Positions 12,201-22,750 are shown, numbered from the stretch's first letter. The stretch: 64,000 nucleotides of DNA from Anthopleura xanthogrammica (GCA_964019055.1 OZ025213.1:11791702-11855701), one strand, 5' to 3'. Translations and numbers: made by a program. Notes: generated by a model from the letters alone, not told the origin.

Positions 12201-15200
12201 TGATGATACATGATGATGATACATGATGATATATGATTATGATGATGATACATGATGATGATACATGATGATGATACATGATGATACATGATGATGATAC
12301 ATGATGATGATACATGATGATGATACATGATGATGATACATGATGATGATACATGATGATGATACATGATGATACATGATGATGATACATTATGATACAT
12401 GATGATGATACATGATGATGATACATGATGATGATGATGATGATACATGATGATGATACATGATGATGATACATGATGATATGATTACGATGATGATACA
12501 TGATGATGATACATGATGATGATACATGATGATATATGATGATGATACATGATGATGATACATGATGATGATACATGATGATACATGATGATGATACATG
12601 ATGATGATACATGATGATGATACATTATGATACATGATGATGATGATACATGATGATGATACATGATGATGATGATGATGATACATGATGATGATACATG
12701 ATGATATATGATTATGATGATGATACTTGATGATAATACATGATGATGATACATGATGATATATGATTATGATGATGATACATGATGACGATACATGATG
12801 ATGATACATGATGATATATGATTATGATGATGATACACAATGATGATACATGATGATGATACATGATGATACATGATGATGATACATAATGATGATACAT
12901 GATGATGATACATGATGATACATGATGATGATACATGATGATGATGATGATATATGATGATGATGATGATACATGACAATGAAACAACCCATAACTTACT
13001 TGTTTAAGGTTTTCTCCAGTAGATCTAGAAATTCATTAACATACACTGTGGGACAAAGCAAACAACAAATTAAAAAGCATATTACAAGTAAAATGAGTAC
13101 AAGCAAGGACTGTTGTGTATCCTGAAGAGTGTGTCAGAGGAGTTAGAACTAAGGCTAAAGCCTTCTACCCAATCCCTTCCTCTCCATGGTCCCTTACAAT
13201 TGACAAGGCAACATTGAGAGTCAAACTCCACTCACCGATGTTATCTGGTTGACCAACACTGAACCCATGATCCTCTGCCATGTGAGAGAAAAGCAAGCTC
13301 CTGTCAATCAAATCAATAAAAAAATATTATGTCAGACCATACTGTTGCGAGTGAAACTTGTTGTGCAGCTCTAGAAAATATCTATTCACTTTCACAGTGA
13401 GGGAATGGAATTGCTGGAGTCGAGCAGGGACTTATAGTTCGACAAGTAATGGATCAGAAACGAGTGCTAGTTTTAAGATGTAGGTATGAGATTCCTACCT
13501 GTTTTCTTCAAAATGTTGTTTACAAAACAAACATGTCCTCGAAAAGTGGGTGTCACTTCTCTCTCGCTGCTGTGACTCGAGAACGTTTTCCTGTTGAAAT
13601 GTATGATGATATTAGTAGCACATTAAATACTTCATATAATTCACAATTATAATACAATTGAGAGTAAATGGTTTGAACCCAGGAGTAGTAGTGGAGTGAG
13701 TAATGTGATCGTCCGGGTGAGTGTAGTCTTGAGAAAGACTATGTTGGTGGAGACTGACATTTCGTCAACCTGAGCGGAAGTCATCTTCAGAGTACAGTGG
13801 TGAATGAAAGACAGTAGATGGTATTTATACAATTACTACAATATTACTACAATAACCAGGGAATCATGGGTGGCATAGCAGGAATACACTTGCCTCTCAC
13901 CTCTGGGGTCATGGGTTCGATTCCTAGACTCAGCATCACATGTGAAAAGACTTAGATCTCTCCTTTTAGTTGATGGTTTTTGTATAGGCTCTCTGGTTTT
14001 CCTCCCTCCACAAAAATTAAACGAACTAAATCCCAATCCATCTGTGGGTTAGCTGTGCTCTAACTTTGATCAGCCCAGAGGTTGTTTCAGGATATCAATA
14101 AAATTTAAGATTTTGAAGATAAATAGATTTAGGTTTTCAATACATACGAGTCGTGTCTGTTGTAGTTTCTCCCTGAGAGCCCTGTCCTCTGGCAAATCAT
14201 CACACAGAAGATAATACTGGACCTTTGGACCAATATCTGGCATCAAAATGCAAAATATATAGACATTTTAGAACTGTTTTGTTATTTATGCAATCGATTC
14301 TCCTCAGTTATTTTAAGACCTTGAATGTTGGCCCAGCCCAGACTCCAACCCTGACCTTCTTGACAACACCCCAATGCTCTTTAACCCAAGTTTGAAAGTT
14401 AAATTTGGATATTTTTACATTAAGCATGAAGATGTTATCTACTAATTTGCAAATGGACTATATCACCATGCTCAGCACTTTTGAAGGATAATTCTTTGCT
14501 TACCACCAGGCTTGCTGTTGATGTTAATCACAGAACAGAATTCTGTTATTGGTTCCTCTTTGAATCTCTTCTTCCAGTGCTGGCAGTACCTATAGTAATA
14601 AGATAGAACAGATTTTGTATGAGTGTGAAAAATCACAACACACGACATACAGTGCGATGTAGACACAGCACTGAATATCAAATGTTTTCACACAAGGCAC
14701 AGCACAGACATGGTAACTGCAAGGCGCAGTCCATGTTGTAAGTTTTTCATAGCCATACGAAAACTGCTCTCAATAAGATGTATGTACACTGAGCTGAAAA
14801 GCTTGGATTAGAAGCAGTGGTTTCTTCATGACCACTCCTGCATGTCTGTCTAAGAAAACCTCCATTCCACTTCCCATACCCAGTTCCCTACATTAAATCC
14901 CATTTTTCAGTGTGAATCCAATTTCCCATTCAACTCCTCTCAGTCAGCACCCTCTCTCTTGAATAACCTTAAGCTTGCATAACTGCTAGAAGACTCGAGT
15001 TAGAAATATTGAAATTAATAGTAGGACCTCTTTAGCTTGGGCATAATGTTTTCCCAATTCTGACCATGTGTCATTGTCTTGAGAATAAGATTCTTTGTTT
15101 GAGTTGTATCCATATTCACGTGTCTTCTCATGTACAACCGTTAAATAAAGAAATAATACTCAAGGGAATGACATTTAGTCTCAAAGATTTATTCAACTTT

Positions 15201-15546
15201 ACCTTCTAAAATCACAGACCTGCGAAACCTGTGATATAACCAGCTGATGGTCAATCAACATGTGATGCAACAAAGGATCGTTCTTTCCTTCTGTGTTAGC
15301 AAACATTTTATCACAAAACATGCATGAAATTTTTTCTTCATCACGATTTTCAGACGAGGTTGAAGTGGCTTGAAAAAGCAGAGGTCCGAGGACGTTTTGG
15401 CCAGTATTTTCTTCTGTATCTAAGAATCATAGCAAGATTTGTGAATAATTGATCGTAATCCCTGGATACAGTGGCTTTTTATTTGATTTCTTACCGTTTT
15501 TTGAGGCAAAGTTTAGTTTTTCATCCAACTTGTCGTCGTCCTCCAT
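9202..15546 (-). CDS. ZNF277: Zinc finger protein 277 orthologue
   Basis: C2H2 protein of the ZNF277 family; the vertebrate protein is reported to bind the ribosomal protein uS5 (RPS2) and to act in chromatin and stress contexts. Exons in transcript order: 15546-15495, 15419-15203, 14589-14504, 14236-14148, 13590-13499, 13300-13236, 13045-13000, 11714-11582, 11267-11188, 10890-10794, 10399-10357, 10093-10044, 9779-9655, 9376-9202. All phases join to give 449 residues, essentially the human length. Five CxxC...H...H fingers are complete: C50/C53/H70/H75, C168/C171/H185/H190, C219/C222/H235/H241, C301/C304/H317/H322 and C356/C359/H372/H378. Diagnostic blocks include RRYCQHWKKRF, PITEFCSVI, YYLLCDDLPEDRALREKL, KKINPKNKDYDRFYIINYL and YGQVKIVNFIRKR. 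The C-terminal tail is acidic (EDDDEDDEEDE). In the conserved YYFxTYEND block the fourth residue is serine. The start ATG at 15546 precedes MEDDDKLDEK; no upstream exon was found. Confidence 0.95.
9498..9637. repeat. MITE family C, copy 4
   Basis: Near-complete palindrome: TATAGACCCCTTTTCACGTG and AGCTCAATTTGGAGGACAAA, then the complementary arm ending CTGCAAGGGGTGTATA. It lies in the last ZNF277 intron, about 20 bp from the exon that ends at 9655. Confidence 0.75.
10163..10320 (+). mobile_element. tRNA-derived SINE, copy 2
   Basis: GGGTGGTGTAGTGGTAGTGC (box-A-like), a CTCTGGAGTCTCAGGTTTGATTCC-type box B, then GATCAGCCCAGAGGTTGTTT and ATCAACAAAATTT. It lies in a ZNF277 intron, antisense to the gene. 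Confidence 0.7.
10440..10580 (+). mobile_element. SINE body and 3' fragment, copy 3
   Basis: The stretch GTGTAGAGTTTGTTAGATCT, CTCCCTTGGTTCCAGGGTT, CCTCCCTCCACAAAA and GTCAGCCTAGAGG matches the middle and 3' parts of the tRNA-type SINE without the tRNA head. Confidence 0.6.
10947..11132. repeat. MITE family B, copy 1
   Basis: Begins ACCTCTTTAGTTTGGGCGTA and ends in the complement GGTCTGAAATAGGAAAACG. The interior has TTGAGAATAAGATTCTTTG and TCATGTGTCTTCTCATGTG. The terminal repeats are over 40 bp. It lies in a ZNF277 intron. Confidence 0.75.
11752..12984. repeat. (ATG)nATAC minisatellite, array 2 (largest)
   Basis: About 1.2 kb of (ATG)nATAC units in the ZNF277 intron between exons 13045-13000 and 11714-11582. 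On the gene's sense strand it reads GTATCATCAT. Sub-arrays of about 290 bp with the marker ATATGATTATGATG repeat within it, so there is higher-order duplication. Long open frames on the minus strand (Met-Tyr-His-His and Ser-Cys-Ile-Ile patterns) come only from the repeat. Confidence 0.95.
13680..13815 (-). mobile_element. Retroelement 3'-tail relic, inverted copy of the 1360-1450 block
   Basis: On the minus strand it reads CTCTGAAGATGACTTCCGCT, then CAGGTTGACGAAATGTCAGTC and CTCACCCGGACGATCA, matching the 3' end of the probable Penelope-like relic at 1030-1450. Only the tail is left. It lies in a ZNF277 intron. Confidence 0.5.
13866..14105 (+). mobile_element. tRNA-derived SINE, copy 4 (full length)
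   Basis: TGGGTGGCATAGCAGGAATA head, GGGGTCATGGGTTCGATTCC box B, then ACTTTGATCAGCCCAGAGGT and ATCAATAAAATTT. It is the best complete copy in the window, lying in a ZNF277 intron, antisense to the gene. Confidence 0.75.
15026..15186. repeat. MITE family B, copy 2
   Basis: GGACCTCTTTAGCTTGGGCG start, with the internal TTGAGAATAAGATTCTTTG and CATGTGTCTTCT signature. The right end decays after GGGAATGACATTTAGTCT and lacks the final AAAGAGGTC arm. It lies in a ZNF277 intron. Confidence 0.7.
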
Positions 15547-15635
15547 GTTGAATTTTGTGCACACATACCACAGGAAACCCGAGGCTAAAAATATGCTTCA
15601 ACACAGGGAACCCAACATGTGTTATGCACCACTTT

Positions 15636-15735
15636 CCATACATCGGTTCACTGGTCACAGACAAAGCATTCAGTCAAGGATGCAAGGTTCAAATTTTGTC
15701 TGTGATCAGTGAACCGATATATGGAAAATGGTGAA
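15636..15735. repeat. MITE family A, copy 1 (hairpin)
   Basis: ACATCGGTTCACTGGTCACA with AGCATTCAGTCAAGGATGCA faces its complement ending GATCAGTGAACCGATAT. It is related to 62930-63165. It lies just upstream of the ZNF277 start codon. Confidence 0.65.
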
Positions 15736-15755
15736 TTTGGAATGGACCCTTTTAT

Positions 15756-15915
15756 CAGACCATGTGTCATTATCTCGAGAATAAGATTCTTTGTTTGAGT
15801 TGTATCCATATTCATGTGTCTTCTCATGTGTAATCATAATTAAACAAAGAAATGATACTCAAGGGAATGACACATGGTCTGAAATGGGAAAACCTTACAC
15901 CCAACGCAAGGTAAA
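15756..15915. repeat. MITE family B, copy 3
   Basis: Internal signature (CTCGAGAATAAGATTCTTTG, CATGTGTCTTCTCATGTG, GACACATGGTCTGAAATGGG) with a right end CCAACGCAAGGTAAAG. The left arm is truncated near the family A copy. Confidence 0.7.
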
Positions 15916-16049
15916 GTCCATTCCAAGAAGGTAGGAAGATTCACCGAGATATGCATTTTAAAGCATTTGCTTTTCAAAACAAGAGGTAGAAACACCTATT
16001 TCCTTTCCACTTTTCCCTCATCCTTTTCCAATCCCTTTCATTTCCCTTC

Positions 16050-16290
16050 CATTCAAAATCACTTTTCATTTCTCCCTTTTAACTTAAGATCAGGTTTCTT
16101 TATAAACTCCACAGAATTTGCTCAAGAGGTAGACATTATTAGCCAAGGGTTCAAGCAGCTGCTCCATGCCACACCCAAGTAGCTTCCTCCTCCTTGGCTA
16201 ATAATGTCTACCTCTTGAGCAAATTATGTGGAGTTTATAAAGTAGCCTGATCTTAAGTTAAAAGGGAGAAATGAAAGGGAAATGAAAGGG
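16050..16290. repeat. Long inverted repeat (palindrome)
   Basis: Left arm from about 16064 (TTTCATTTCTCCCTTTTAAC, TTAAGATCAGG, AATTTGCTCAAGAGGTAGAC) is matched by the right arm to about 16281 (GTCTACCTCTTGAGCAAATT, CCTGATCTTAAG, TTAAAAGGGAGAAATGAAA). The arms are about 85 bp each around a loop of about 45 bp. The high arm identity implies a young element or ongoing arm correction. Confidence 0.85.
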
Positions 16291-16673
16291 ATTGCCTGAT
16301 TTCCATGTCACTACTGTCTTGATCAGAACGTAGCAATGAAAACAGCAGTAAAAAATTGTAGTGAACATGTAGCTCCCTTAAACAGGAATTGATACATGAC
16401 CCCTCACATTCAGGAGCATTTATAAACCTGTCACAATTACTATCAACAAACATCTCTTGGATAAGAAATTCAACCAATAGAGAGGACTAACATAATGGTG
16501 TTGTTTCTGATTTGTGTACCTCTCTTTGGAAAATCCTAGATATGCGCCTGTAAAATCAACAAAAAATACACCTCCTATAATTTCTCCCACCCAACAAAAA
16601 GTTAAATCCCCCTTCATGTAATTTCAAAGAAAAAAATACTCTCAAGAGCCCATCCCCACCCTTAGAATTTCCA

Positions 16674-16983
16674 ATAAACCCCTTGCAGCATATCAATAGT
16701 CCCTTTTAGGGTTCTCTATGCCATCTTTAAAGGTAGCCATGCCTTAGCAAGAGGAACAGTGACCTTGCAATGATAGAGACATTTTTAACACCTTGGATAA
16801 TTATTTATGTCTATCACTGCAAACTCACGGTCCATCTCGCTTCGGCACAAAGACATGGCTACCTTTTAAGATGGCTCAGGGAACTGTGAAAGGGACTATT
16901 TGGTGGACAAAACAATATATTTTTACTCTCATGAGATTGTTTTGTCCTTCAAGTTGAGGCCAGTTGCTGTAAGGGGTCTATAC
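16674..16983. repeat. MITE family C, copy 5, split by a family G element
   Basis: The left part AAACCCCTTGCAGCATATCA and the right part GGTGGACAAAACAATATA...GCTGTAAGGGGTCTATA make one family C element. It is interrupted at about 16697-16907 by a complete family G element. Confidence 0.7.
16697..16907. repeat. MITE family G, copy 1 (nested in C)
   Basis: Ends GTCCCTTTTAGGGTTCTCTA and (complement) AGGGAACTGTGAAAGGGAC, with subterminal AAAGGTAGCCATG and CATGGCTACCTTTTAAGATG. The dinucleotide TA flanks both ends, as expected for a TA target-site duplication. Copy 2 is at 39424. Confidence 0.7.
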
Positions 16984-17696
16984 TTTTTCATGGCAGGTAT
17001 AAAAATTTTAAGAAAATATATCCTGTTGAAATGGAAATGCTCCCCACTCCCAGAAGATAGCTTCTAGGACTGTATACTTGGAACTGCACCATCAATCTTT
17101 CTCAAACCTTCCCTTTCCATTAGAAAACCACAGCCCTAAGCATGGGGAAGTATGGGTAGTTTTAGAACTCTTCAAACATGACAGTGGAGAGACCAGTGGC
17201 TGATATAGAGGGTAGCCACAGGGTGCCCATGACCCTGATTTCTAGCTTGAAATTAGTTAGTATAGCAAAAGGTGCATCGTCTTGATTTTGTGTCCCCCCC
17301 TCCCACTCAAAATTCTAGATCTGCCCCAGGAGACAGTACACAACACAACACACAAAAAAATGTTTCGATACGTAGCTGATGTTCTGCTTTTTTGGGATTT
17401 CTATGACCATATAAAATACCTAATTTTATTAGTAAATAAACTATTCATATACCTGTACTCAATAAAATTTGCTTTCTATAAATAAACATTTATATAAATA
17501 TTTTTCTCATTTCTTTTATATTGTGGATGTAAAACTCTGCCAAAATTCCATTTCTTCTGAAGCCTACACTTCACATAAAAAGTAAATTAACCCTGATTCA
17601 GGACATATCTTTTGATTGCTGGGTTTTTGATTGCTGAATCCTTTCCTGTCTCATACAAAATGCTCACCAGCTGAATCACAAGTTTCAACCATATTT

Positions 17697-17815
17697 TTTG
17701 TTTGACAGCACATGGTGGTCATGGTTTGACCAACGTTTGGAGCAGATAATGAGTTACAAAGACTTTTATCAGCTGATTGAAACCCAGCAAATTATAACGT
17801 ACCATTCAAGTATGC
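17697..17815. repeat. Dispersed repeat family O, copy 2
   Basis: TTTGACAGCACATGGTGGTC, GTTTGGAGCAGATAATGAG and GATTGAAACCCAGCAAATT. It is the reverse-oriented relative of 5697-5825. Non-coding. Confidence 0.6.
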
Positions 17816-20106
17816 CATGTATTTGCTACCTTTATTCAATGAAGATGTTTTCGGATCCATTTGAAGAATCTTGATATTGATTCTGGTACCAGCTGATTTT
17901 CAAAATCTCTCATACAGAAATAGTAGTACCTGTTTCCATGGTAATGGAACATAAAAAGGGTTTTCAATAATATTACTTCAATGCCATAATAGGGATCCCC
18001 AATATCTTGAAGACTAGACTAACAAACTGGTAGCGACATGATTAAGACCCAGGGCACAAGAATCCAAAGACGAAAAAGCACCTGACGTGTGAAGAAACAG
18101 AATTTGTAGTGAGCCAGCACTTAGATTTAGCTGTCAAGCAGGAACAGTGACACTCCCATCACATTCAGGTTCCAACACTTGCACGCAAGAAGTAAAATAA
18201 ACGATTTTTGTACAAGTAATTTCCACTGCGGGAGATGAAGTAGCAGATTTAAAACTTTGAAGAACAATTTCTGCCTTGTCTTGAAATAAATAAGTTGATA
18301 ATTCGATAATTTTTCATCAAACAATTCTCCATCTTTCTTTGACTTCAGATGTTCAGTTTAATGAGTATATGTTGCAAGTCTTATTGTACAAGTACACATT
18401 TATGCTCATCAATCAGATGCCAGAATACGCAGGATGCTGACATCACAAGTCACTGGATACTTTTTTTTTACAATCACTTTACCATATGAACTCATTTTAA
18501 GCCTTGATACAAAGACTTCTAACCAACACTTATTAAACTAAAATGAAACCTACGTATTATTATATAGCCGCAGTAGCTATATATCTACAACTTATTTGAT
18601 CAATGAATGTCACTATAAGCAACTAAAATCATTACAAACCAGATTCTAAAATCACAAATTAAAACAATTACGTGAATATATTTAGATGTCATTTGTACAA
18701 TTTCAGGGTTTTTTGCTTCTTTGCTAGGTGAAAATGCCACTGCACTTATGTTCTTTGCCTGATTTTTAAATCTTTTTTTAAGGCAAGAAATGAAATGGAT
18801 AATCCATTAACGAACCCTTTTAAGATCAAAATAATCTAGCTTCACATTTATGCTACCGTTATGTTAACTTTTGACTAATTTTCTAAGTCTCTTTTAAAGC
18901 AAATGTTAATTATCTTCTTTGACTTGTAATTCCTTAGTGTTAGTGCTAGTTTAGAGCTAATTTTTTCCTCAAAACTACAACCATCTTTGATCTTTTTCCC
19001 TATGAAAAATAAGACTAAAAATGGCAAATGCAAAATGCTTTGTCTCCAACTAAAATCGAGAATAAGAATTAGCTGTGCTCGTACTTAAGCAATGGCTACA
19101 AAATTATTTATTTTATGGCTACCTGAAATTTATCTCGGACATCAACAACTACAGTTCATAATTTCACAATTTTTAACTTAGGTTAAGAAATTCTTCTAGC
19201 TTTAGGACTACTGAAAGATCTGTTACGTACATGATGTAATAAGTTTAATAGAATACAGAAAATGATATGAGTGCCAATTAATTTACTTTTGTTGCCATGA
19301 CAATGATGAATATCAAAACAGGACAATGCTCTAATCTAAGCAAGTTACACCCATTTTTAAAATTACTTGACCAAAAGCTTCCTAAGATTTCTGGGTTTTT
19401 GGCTGCCATGGATTAGAAATTTACTAGCTGACTGTTGAAAATTTCATTTAGGGAAGCCAAGAACCCAGTAAACTTGAATCATAGCTAGTTGTTTGGGCAC
19501 GTAATTATGAAAATGGGTTAAAATAATGTTTCCTAATTTGAAAATATGAATTTAGAAGGTAGATTTTGAATAGAAAACTTCATAAACAATGAACAAATAA
19601 CTTACACTCATTCCGAGAGGTAAAGACTGTTTAAAGCTAACTTATTTATGTGTCTTATGTATTTTACTGACACTGAAATGACATCCCATCTTTTTTCAAT
19701 ATTCTATGATACTTATTCAAATAGTAAAGACAACTTAGATGTGTTAGTTAGCTTTTCTAGTAGACTTTAAAGAAAGTTCATATTAACTTAGCAAGCTGAA
19801 ATACTTAAGTCCATCACAGCAGCGTCGGGGTTAAAAGATACCACGTATTAAAAGTTCAAAGGTAGACTTTTCCAAGCAGAAGATTCCAAGACTTGTTGGT
19901 ATGGTATGGTATGGTATACAAGGTAGAACAGTTCATATTTCCAGTAGTAGCATATGGAAAATAAGATATATTTGAACAAATATGAAGCAACAGTTTATCA
20001 AGTCTCTTTGATGATGACAACAATGGCAGATACTTTAATATAATGACAGGTCTTGAGAAAAGACATAATGAAAGCTTCTTTGTGACACTTTGGTGAGAAT
20101 ATAAGA

Positions 20107-22644
20107 TTAAGCACCTCCACGTACGACAAGAATAACCAAGTGATCTTCTTTTGATGGTTCTTGCGGCAAATGAGGTGCAATGCGTAAGAGATGGTCATGC
20201 GAAAACTGACACGGTGGAAAAGCATGAAGGACACCAACATCTTCCTTTGTATTACCACTAGTACTTTGCAGAGCAGGAAGATTGATCACTCCCGCAGCTT
20301 GTTTCTGTTTCAAGTAGCTCATCAAATTTCGCAGAGGTCTTTGTTGCAAATCTTCCCCTTCTTTTGCATCAACAACTTGATTTTGTGCTCCTGGTAAAGC
20401 AAGCAGCAAGCAGTAGCCTGAAGCACCAGCAGAATTAATCCGGCGAGATACTTCTTCCAGTTTTGGTTGATCAAGACGCAAGCGCTGTGTAATCCTTAAA
20501 GCATTTTTTGAAGATCCGTCATTACGAAGAGAATCCGCAACCTCAGGGTTTCCACCAACAAGATGCATACGTACAGGAAAAGCACTATTCTTGAGAATCA
20601 AAGCTCCTTTCCAAGCAACAGCAAATCTTTTAGCAAGATTCTGAAGGTTCTCAGTTGTAGCTGAACCAGCTGATTCCCCAGAAGATTTTTGCTCTTTAGT
20701 TCTTGCTTCCTTGTCTTTCTTTGCTTTTTTGTTAACAGATGCATCATCAGAACTTTTCTGTTTGTCATCGTCTTCAAGGGCACTTATGTTTCCTGCGCGT
20801 GAATGACTGAAGTGGCTGTCCGAAGAAGATCCTGAGTGACGTCTGACATCTGGTGAAATGCATTTGGCATTAGAGTTGTGATTGGGCGATGGAGAACGCG
20901 TCCTTGCATTTTTGTGAGGTTTTATTTGAATGTCGTCATCTCTGAAACCTTTGGTTCTATAAGGACCCTTTCGCTTTTGATTCCTGTTTTCATTAACTAT
21001 TTGACCAGGTGAATTCTCATAAAAATCATTCGGAGGAGTTTGTGGTCCACGGCGACGGTAGGGTGGTCTGTCTTGTGAGCGACGTTCCCAGTCCTCTGAT
21101 TCAACATAATGAGCATTTCGCTCCTGAGTCCACTTGTCAGAACCAAACTTTGATGAATGAAGATTATCATCAGAACGATCAACATCACGAGGTTGGAAAC
21201 CATCGTTTTCTTTCCAATTTCTATAATCATTATCCCCATCACGCCTGTCTGTTCTTCTGTATGGAGAAGGCTCTCTTTTTTGGTCCAAAAACAAGTGGTC
21301 CTCCCTATAATCACGTTCTGATATGCGAGAAGAGTACACGTTGTCAATACGATCGATATCGTTAGCTCTTCCACGAGGTGGGCTAGGGTCCCGTCGATCT
21401 TGATAGAAAGGATCATAATCTTTCAAGCCTTGATCTTTATCCGCAAAATCAATCCTTAGGCGACGATCGCCCATCTGGAAGCCTCTCATTTCACGTGCAG
21501 CCACTGATGCAGCGTCTAAGCTATCGTACAAAATATAAGCATGATCATCACCTTTACGATAATCAATACGTCTGATTGCGCCAAAACGATCGAACTCGCG
21601 TTCCAACTCGGAAATAGACGTCCAAGGGCCTAGACCCCCAATCCACAAGCGAGTAGTCTGTTGACTCCTTCCGTATCCAATTTTTACGCGATTTCGCCCA
21701 ATGTACTCCCCTTGCATTTCAACTTTAGCTTTGGCAGCAACGTCTAGATCAGCAAATTTTACGAATGCATATGTATTTCCTTGTCCGCGAGCTGGGCGCT
21801 TGATGTCCACATCCAAAACCACTCCAAATTTTTCAAAAGCGCGGCGAAGCTCCTGACTCGAAACGCTTGTTTCTAGATTCCCAACGAACAACGTCCGTGT
21901 GGCTTTTGGATCTTCTTCAGGAGGGATATAATCCTGTTGCTGTTGAGGAGGGGTAAAAGCATCTCCTCCGGTTCTACCACGGCGATCAAAGTCACCGCCG
22001 CGGTTACGATCGTACTCAAAATAGGGATTATTAGCACGTTGTGTAGTTCTACGTGTTGGAGATGAAGAACGTCTAGAATAGTGAAAGTTTTCGCCCATCG
22101 AGACAGGGCTGTAACTCCTTCGACTCGAAGTCTTTTCCGGATAAATTCTGTAGTCAATACGGACTGGGCGATCATAGATCAACACGCGTCCTCTTCGTTC
22201 TAAAACTCTTTTGGCTTCCCTCGCATCGTCCACTGTTCGAAAGTACACAACTGCGTAACGGTCGTTACCGCGACCAAACAAGTTCACTGAGACTTCACCG
22301 AATTTTTTCAACTCGTGATAAATCGCATCCTTCATTGGTGGGTCCCCAACGTGGCTAGAAAGGTTCGTTATTCGCAGATGAGGGTCCACATCGCGATCGA
22401 CGCGTTTCTGATGAATAGGATAGTTATTGTCGTTTCGCATGTTAACATTAGAGGTCCTTTTGTACGTCCTGTCGTCTGTTTTTCGTGTGAGAGACGAACT
22501 TCGGTGCACAGGGGAACCACTATCCCGCGCACTCTCCGGCGATGAAATCCTCTCTCGAAGCCCATTATCTCCTAAATCAATCCTAGAACGACTCCGTTTT
22601 GATTTGCCATGGATTTCTGAGTCCGAAGATCTCTTCATGACCAT
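20107..22644 (-). CDS. RBM15: RBM15/RBM15B (spenito) RNA-binding protein, single coding exon
   Basis: Split-ends family protein. Known members bind RNA in the nucleus and, through the SPOC domain and partners, guide the m6A methyltransferase complex and affect splicing and export. One uninterrupted frame codes for 845 residues from the ATG at 22644 (MVMKRSSDSE). An ATG six bases downstream gives MKRSSD and one at 22674 adds ten residues; 22644 has the best Kozak context (A at -3, G at +4). RRM1 is about residues 88-168 (LRITNLSS, RYAVVYF), RRM2 about 248-325 (TLFVGNL, TYAFVKF) and RRM3 about 330-402 (LWIGGLG, HAYILYD), with arginine/serine/aspartate-rich linkers and a SPOC domain about 668-845 (AWKGALILKNSAFPVRMHLV, HLVILVVRGG at the end). 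The gene is a stand-alone unit; an intronless coding region is also typical of vertebrate RBM15 genes. It is closer to RBM15/RBM15B than to the long SPEN proteins because of its size. Confidence 0.93.
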   Translation of the reverse strand: MVMKRSSDSEIHGKSKRSRSRIDLGDNGLRERISSPESARDSGSPVHRSSSLTRKTDDRTYKRTSNVNMRNDNNYPIHQKRVDRDVDPHLRITNLSSHVGDPPMKDAIYHELKKFGEVSVNLFGRGNDRYAVVYFRTVDDAREAKRVLERRGRVLIYDRPVRIDYRIYPEKTSSRRSYSPVSMGENFHYSRRSSSPTRRTTQRANNPYFEYDRNRGGDFDRRGRTGGDAFTPPQQQQDYIPPEEDPKATRTLFVGNLETSVSSQELRRAFEKFGVVLDVDIKRPARGQGNTYAFVKFADLDVAAKAKVEMQGEYIGRNRVKIGYGRSQQTTRLWIGGLGPWTSISELEREFDRFGAIRRIDYRKGDDHAYILYDSLDAASVAAREMRGFQMGDRRLRIDFADKDQGLKDYDPFYQDRRDPSPPRGRANDIDRIDNVYSSRISERDYREDHLFLDQKREPSPYRRTDRRDGDNDYRNWKENDGFQPRDVDRSDDNLHSSKFGSDKWTQERNAHYVESEDWERRSQDRPPYRRRGPQTPPNDFYENSPGQIVNENRNQKRKGPYRTKGFRDDDIQIKPHKNARTRSPSPNHNSNAKCISPDVRRHSGSSSDSHFSHSRAGNISALEDDDKQKSSDDASVNKKAKKDKEARTKEQKSSGESAGSATTENLQNLAKRFAVAWKGALILKNSAFPVRMHLVGGNPEVADSLRNDGSSKNALRITQRLRLDQPKLEEVSRRINSAGASGYCLLLALPGAQNQVVDAKEGEDLQQRPLRNLMSYLKQKQAAGVINLPALQSTSGNTKEDVGVLHAFPPCQFSHDHLLRIAPHLPQEPSKEDHLVILVVRGGA

Positions 22645-22689
22645 TATACGTCCAACAATCTTCAGAATCAACAACTTGTTTTATTTTAG

Positions 22690-22750
22690 AATCCAAGATG
22701 GCCGCTTGAAATTTGATGTGATCGGGCTCACAGTGACGTACACGTGGGAA
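22690..22750 (-). promoter_or_regulatory. Candidate RBM15 core promoter / 5' UTR motifs
   Basis: About 50-105 bases upstream of the RBM15 start lie CCAAGATGGCCGCTTG (22695-22710), close to the YY1 consensus often found in 5' UTRs, then TGACGT (22736-22741, CRE half-site) and CACGTG (22743-22748, E-box). These are motif matches only. Confidence 0.4.

Larger units (their letters stand above)
15547..20106. other. Spacer between ZNF277 start and RBM15 stop
   Basis: About 4.6 kb without a convincing coding exon. The left part (to about 17.0 kb) is a cluster of repeats: MITE A at 15636, MITE B at 15756, a long palindrome at 16050-16290 and a nested C/G pair at 16674-16983. The right part, about 17.8-20.1 kb, is plain AT-rich sequence that probably includes the 3' untranslated region of RBM15. 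No canonical core promoter for ZNF277 was recognised. Confidence 0.5.

Noticed and set aside
11665..12612. Long open frame (315 codons) of Met-Tyr-His-His / Ser-Cys-Ile-Ile repeats on the minus strand, and similar frames in arrays 1, 3 and 4
   Set aside because: They exist only because the (ATG)nATAC unit lacks stops in those frames. They lie in introns, have no conserved start and occur in several overlapping frames at once.
20997..21416. Open frames antisense or out of frame inside the RBM15 gene
   Set aside because: Shadows of the long RBM15 coding frame, which carries all domain signatures.
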